Assembly (NCBI GenBank): GCA_051294375.1
Contig: CM119268.1
Span: 22,819,427 to 22,883,426 of the forward strand
From: Paraspadella gotoi
Lineage: Eukaryota > Chaetognatha
Direction: 5' to 3'
DNA length: 64,000 nt
The notes under the pieces were generated by a model. The model made no database searches, was not told the origin of the DNA, and saw only the letters and a list, made by a program, of their open reading frames with translations. This document shows, one piece after another, positions 53,107 to 64,000 of this stretch. Position 1 is the stretch's first letter. Each line of letters begins with the position of its first letter. Made by a program: the position numbers and the translations under genes.

Positions 53107-56100
53107 TAAATTCTATCATGTAGTTCTTCCCCACCAACAAGTGAGCATCTGCTCAGCAAACGCGACATCTCCCGAGAGAAAAACGAAAGAGGAAACCTCC
53201 TCTTCCCCGCCTTCTCTTCCCCCTCCCGTACGCTACCTCAGTACGCCGACACGAGACAGAATCACTTCTTCTGTTCGCGCTTTTGCGCTCACAGTCTCCC
53301 CGCTTTTTACGAAAATATTTTTTGATTATTTTTTGAATAATTTTGCATATTTTTTGTTCCTTTTTTTTTTTTTTTTTGGAGTTCAGAATCAGATATTCTT
53401 TGACACGTGGCTTTGAAGTTTCTCTTCACGGCCGCCATCTTTTTCGTCTTCGTTCTTGTGCGTGGCTTCGGAGGGAAGAGCCTTGACTCGGCCCTTTCGC
53501 TTGCCCTCGACGCACCCTGCGCGGCTGCGGAGGAAGAGCCGCGACTCGGCCCTCTCGTTTGCCCACGGCGCTTAGTACGGCTGCAGGGGGGAAGAACCTT
53601 GTTTCGGCCCCTTGTTTGTCCAGTGCTCTCCGTTTTTTGGACTGAGGCGCGTGTTTTCAACTCGACTACCCTCGTGTCTCTTCCGCCGCCGCCTTCGCCG
53701 CCGCCTCCACCGCCTCCACCATCAGCCATTCCGGGCTTTTCTGGTCAGGCCGAAGTCATGCCCCTTCAGATGGAGGCAGTTCTCCAAATTAGCAACGCTC
53801 TTTCTAGCGTTCGTCGCGAATTTAGGGAGTTTCGCCGCCTCGTCTCGTTCCGAATTGGAGAGTCTTCGGCGGTGAGTTCTTCTTTCTTTTCGTTTTGTTT
53901 TTCGCCTTTTTTTGGCGGTACATTTCGGCGTACAGAGGGGTTTTCCTCCTGTGCCCCACCTAACTCGACTTTGTTTGTTTGTTTTTTGTCGGGCCTTCGC
54001 CTGGTCTTGTTACAGGCCACTTGTTTGGGGGAAGAACTACATGATAGAATTTATGGTTCCAAGTGGAACCGGGATTCTTCATGGTTCTTCCCCACCAACA
54101 ACCACCCACCGTCCATCCTGGCACCACGGTAGTGGAGGGCGGCTCAGGCTCGCTTGTCTTGTTTGGTGGGGTGTTTTTTGGGTTCTTTTTTGAGACTGTC
54201 ATTTTCAATGATTTCTCTTTTTTTCCATGTACGTTTTCTTTATGGTTCTTGGACGCCTCTGTTCGCCATTTCGCCGTTCTTCGTCGGTCTTCGTTGTACG
54301 CCAGGGACTTGGAGTCTTCGCGTTCTTTGGCGCCTCTTCGGCGGCGGATCGGCCTTCAGCCTCCGAGCGGTGACTGCGTCACGCCTTCCTCGTTGAGCCC
54401 CATCTGCGCAAGTCGACGAAGACGCCTCCGTTCTGCTGCGGGTTGGACAACTTCTTGTCTCGTCGTGCTTCTGTATAAGCCTTCGGAGTGGTCCTACAGC
54501 AGTGGAGGGTTTTGCGCAGAGTTGGCCAGGACGACTTCTTTACCGTCGTGGGACGTTCTTTCCGCTATACACGTTTCCGGCTGGAGAAAGCGATGCCTTT
54601 TTATTCGCGTATAATTATTTAGTTTCGTTAGATCGATAGAATCATTTGTTTCCGTTGAATATCTGAATTTACTCTCCCCGCGATCAGCTGTTGCGAGAGC
54701 TAACGAACGAGCGTGTTTCAGTTTAATCTTTCACAAGTCTTTTACTCTCAATTCAAACACGTGTGTAAAATGAAAAGGAAAATACTTTAAATAATGTTTT
54801 GTACTACTTTACTGCCAATGTTTTATTCTCTATTCTGGAACCCAAATTGAAGGTTAGTTTACATTGGATTTATATTGAATTGTACTTAGGTTATATATGT
54901 TTACTTATAAGTTTAAGGTTTAAAGTTTATTTAATACTAATTTGGCATTGTCTATTTTTTGTAGTTTTAACCTCCCACTTGCCTCTCCTTGAACACCACC
55001 TCCTTCTTGCCTACCTGTCCTTCTACATTGCTTACCATGAATATTTGTACCTGAGATTGGAAATTGTATTATCTCAAAATGTGGTTACTATTTCTGCTTT
55101 ATTACATGGTTCTAAGAATATAAGGTTATAGTTAAGGTGTTTTACATGTTAGAACTGTTTGGTTTCCAAAGATACTTATTTGAAGCAATTGAACACGGAT
55201 TTGAATTCAATAATTAATTAGGCACAAATTAAGGCACTCTAGAAGAATAGAGATGAAACTTAGATTTGTTTTACTTGCGATAATCTCGGATTATCTAGGT
55301 CGCGCGTTAAGAAGCGCTTCACCGGCGCTGGTCGGATGTCTCTTCGCCGGCGGATTTCGTCCTCCTGCTCAAGAAGAGTTTGCCTTGCCGCTCAGTTCGA
55401 CGCCGTTCGGAAGGACTCCAAGACGACACGCGCTTTCAAGGCTTTGAGCGCATCATGAGGGACGCCGGAGCGTCCGCTCATGCTGTCCTTTCTGTCGCTG
55501 ACGCTCTCCGCCTCATGGTTGAGGCCCTTCGCTCGGAGGGGCCCGGTGCAGTGGACGCAGGCCACCTTGACGATCTTGCCAAGCCCCTTAGAGACGCCTC
55601 GTCGGGTTTTGGCGGCGATTTTGGCCCTCTCCGAGTCTCGGCGCTTAGTTGTCGACGCTGCCCCTTCGGATCTCAAGACAGTTCTGTCCAGTTCTCCGCC
55701 CTCCACGTCGTTCTTTTTCGGGAGACCGCTCCACAGACGTCACTCTAGCGTTCCATTCTTCGCTTCTCCGCTCCGGGCGGCCTCACTATTGCGCACAGTT
55801 CTGTTAGCCGCAAGCATGGGCGTGGCAGTCCGCGGTAATCCCGCTCGCCGTCCCTACTGGCCTCGCAAGTTTTCGCCGCCTCCCAAGCGTAGGGGCGGGA
55901 CTCCAGGGACGTCAAGGACGCCACTGATGCCCGACAGCTCTTTCGGCCGTTGCTTCGTCCGGCCGTCAGTTTCTCCAGACCCGGTTTTCGTCCATGGACT
56001 GGTTCTTTTGCGGTTTCTCATCCCCCCCTTCTACGACGTCCGGTCAAGTGGGCGTGGCACGTCACCGGAAGTCTTCGCGGGATTCCCCCCTCTTGGTTTG

Positions 56101-56286
56101 CTTGGTTACGAGTGATTCTGTCTCGTGTCGGCGTACTGAGGTAGCGTACGGAGGGGGAAGAGAAGGCGGGGAAGAAGAGGTTTCCTCTTTCGTTTTCTCT
56201 CGGGAGATGTCGCGTTTGCTGAGCAGATGCTCACTGTTTGGTGGGGAAAGACCATGAAGAATCCCGGTTCCACTTGGAACCATAAA
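53107..56286. mobile_element. DIRS-like retroelement (degenerate/non-autonomous)
   Basis: The ends carry about 140-bp inverted repeats (53129-53266 and 56111-56252) sharing gtgagcatctgctcagcaaa and the cgtacgctacctcagtacgc block. The outermost sequences differ: taaattctatcatgtag at the left, and ccacttggaaccataaa at the right. An internal segment at 54028-54098 is the exact complement of the left outer end (26 bases, 54028-54053). It runs directly into the complement of the right outer end (37 bases), sharing TAAA. That is the arrangement of the DIRS internal complementary region, which equals the junction of the circularised ends. Open frames at 53407-54132 and 55380-56115 (+) are GC-rich, and the second contains a gag-like DALRLMVEALR/HLDDLAKPLRDAS segment. 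No reverse transcriptase or tyrosine recombinase is recognised, so the copy is probably deleted. Confidence 0.65.
55380..56115 (+). pseudogene. Gag-like open frames inside DIRS-like element
   Basis: Two overlapping plus-strand frames (55380-55748 and 55480-56115) have a composition unlike the AT-rich surroundings. The first reads as a helical segment (FERIMRDAGASAHAVLSVADALRLMV) followed by a glycine-rich end (SGFGGDFGPL). No family was identified with confidence. They are taken as remains of the element's structural gene. Confidence 0.35.
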
Positions 56287-57190
56287 TTTCAAAAATAAAA
56301 CTTGAAGAAAATTTTTTCGTCATTAAGAGACATATCACTTTCAGATGTACCCTTCGTATAACAATTGATTTATTTATTTCCCCAAAAAAGCCTAATTAGA
56401 AAAGTTAAAATTTTTTAAAATTGTTGAAAAAAAAATTTGTCCAACCTATGCTCATTGAGAATAATGGTTTTGCATAGAAAATCAAAATATCAAAAAAATA
56501 AAAAAATCAGCCTCTAGAAAAATTGAAAGGCTAGAGGCTGATTTTTTTAGAATTGCAAAATTGTTTTCCTTACTCGAAATCCATTATTCGCAAGTTTCAA
56601 AATATTTTTTTCCAAAAATATTCAATCAATTTTTTTTAATTAATTTTAAATGTTTTTATGAGGTTGTTTTTGTTTGAAAGAATTGAAAAAAAGTGAAAAA
56701 TATAGTAATTATATAAGGTTTTTGAAAATACCTCTAAACATGGAGTAATATTAAAAAATTTTGTCTATTCAAATTTTTTTAAAAATGTCTCAATTTTCGT
56801 TTGAGCAGGTGCTTCATTCAAAGTTCTTAACCACCTTAATGAGTTAGTCTCCCCATTTATACATTGATTCGTCAAAAAGACGACAACCAAAATTTACCTT
56901 TTTATATAATGTTTTTGTTTTTAATGTTTTAATAGATTTTTATCATTTCAAAATCTAGACACTTTATCGTTAACGTTTTTAAACGTTGCTAAAAAATATA
57001 TATATATATAAAAAAAATTATATATAAAATTTAAATTTTAAACGTTCTTGAACGTTGTATTTTATAGTTTCATATGAATTATTTCATAATATTTTATTCA
57101 TGAGTCCATTTAAACGGTAGTGTCTTTTGTTTTTGTTGAATTTTAATAATTAGTTTTTACTTTTGAATTAAAAAATAATAATGTTGCTTC

Positions 57191-57225
<35 letters not shown>

Positions 57226-57447
57226 AGAATTTGATTAGGGTTAGACTTTCCTTTTCGTCGCATTTTTTTTTATCTGGTTATACGTAGGTTTACGTATTAA
57301 ATTTAATGTTTGATAACAATAATAATCTCGAGGAAAGAATGTTTCCTTCTCAAAGGGCAGAGAGACCCTTTTTTCATTGTTACTTTTTTTTGTAGAAGTA
57401 CAAATGAAACAAAAAATCACGTTTTTTTTTAAATTTTAAAAGCGAAA
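56287..57447. other. AT-rich spacer with hairpin and poly-A
   Basis: No coding exon. Contains a perfect 17-bp hairpin (56501-56547), an AT-repeat (56997-57010) and a run of about 31 A (57195-57225). It includes the promoter of the zinc-finger gene. Confidence 0.5.
56501..56547. other. Perfect 17-bp hairpin
   Basis: aaaaaatcagcctctag (56501-56517) pairs fully with ctagaggctgatttttt (56531-56547) across a 13-base loop. It resembles a small-RNA precursor or a remnant of a short inverted-repeat element. No function is claimed. Confidence 0.7.
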
Positions 57448-63976
<6,529 letters not shown>

Positions 63977-64000
63977 ACTTATAATTATATTCTTCATTTA

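Overview
This is a eukaryotic, almost certainly animal, nuclear genome window. About 15 protein-coding genes are present. All but the very short ones are broken by spliceosomal introns, with GC-rich exons and AT-rich, homopolymer-rich introns. I assembled each gene by matching donor and acceptor sites and checking that reading phase is kept across every junction. An innexin/pannexin-type channel gene and the conserved eukaryotic gene set point to a metazoan with a compact, intron-rich genome. The exact lineage cannot be decided from the sequence. There is no operon logic: neighbouring genes belong to unrelated pathways, and all lie on the + strand except DDX39B.

Layout. 511-5810: 3' part of a large unrecognised low-complexity protein gene. 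6332-7087: U1 snRNP C (SNRPC). 7349-9076: actin-capping protein beta (CAPZB). 10714-12606: protein phosphatase 1 catalytic subunit. 14769-17046: innexin/pannexin-like channel. 17706-18477: small F5/8C-like (discoidin) protein. 18958-24722: PRMT5 homologue that has lost its catalytic residues. 25700-28336 (minus): DDX39B/UAP56 helicase with two single-base frameshifts and a 950-bp foldback transposon in intron 1. 29238-31562: unnamed basic protein, possibly TEDC2-like. 31711-35225: NOL10. 35595-36779: TVP23. 37378-45375: SLC36-like amino-acid transporter with two alternative last exons and satellite arrays in an intron. 45775-48415: STK16 kinase. 49162-50846: centromeric histone H3 (CENP-A) with a very long repeat-bearing tail. 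50847-57447: transposon-rich gap with a foldback element and a DIRS-like retroelement. 57448-63976: protein with five U1-type zinc fingers.

The most interesting items are the apparent PRMT5 pseudoenzyme, the 410-residue CENP-A, the DIRS-like element whose internal complementary region matches the junction of its two ends, the perfect-TSD foldback (Mutator-like) element, a palindromic 20-bp satellite, a family of short intronic repeats carrying ATATGCAAAT near 3' splice sites, and an unusually high share of GC-AG introns (6 of about 90 modelled introns).

Identifications rest on recognising protein motifs by eye, with no database search. Splice models are inferred from sequence and phase only.
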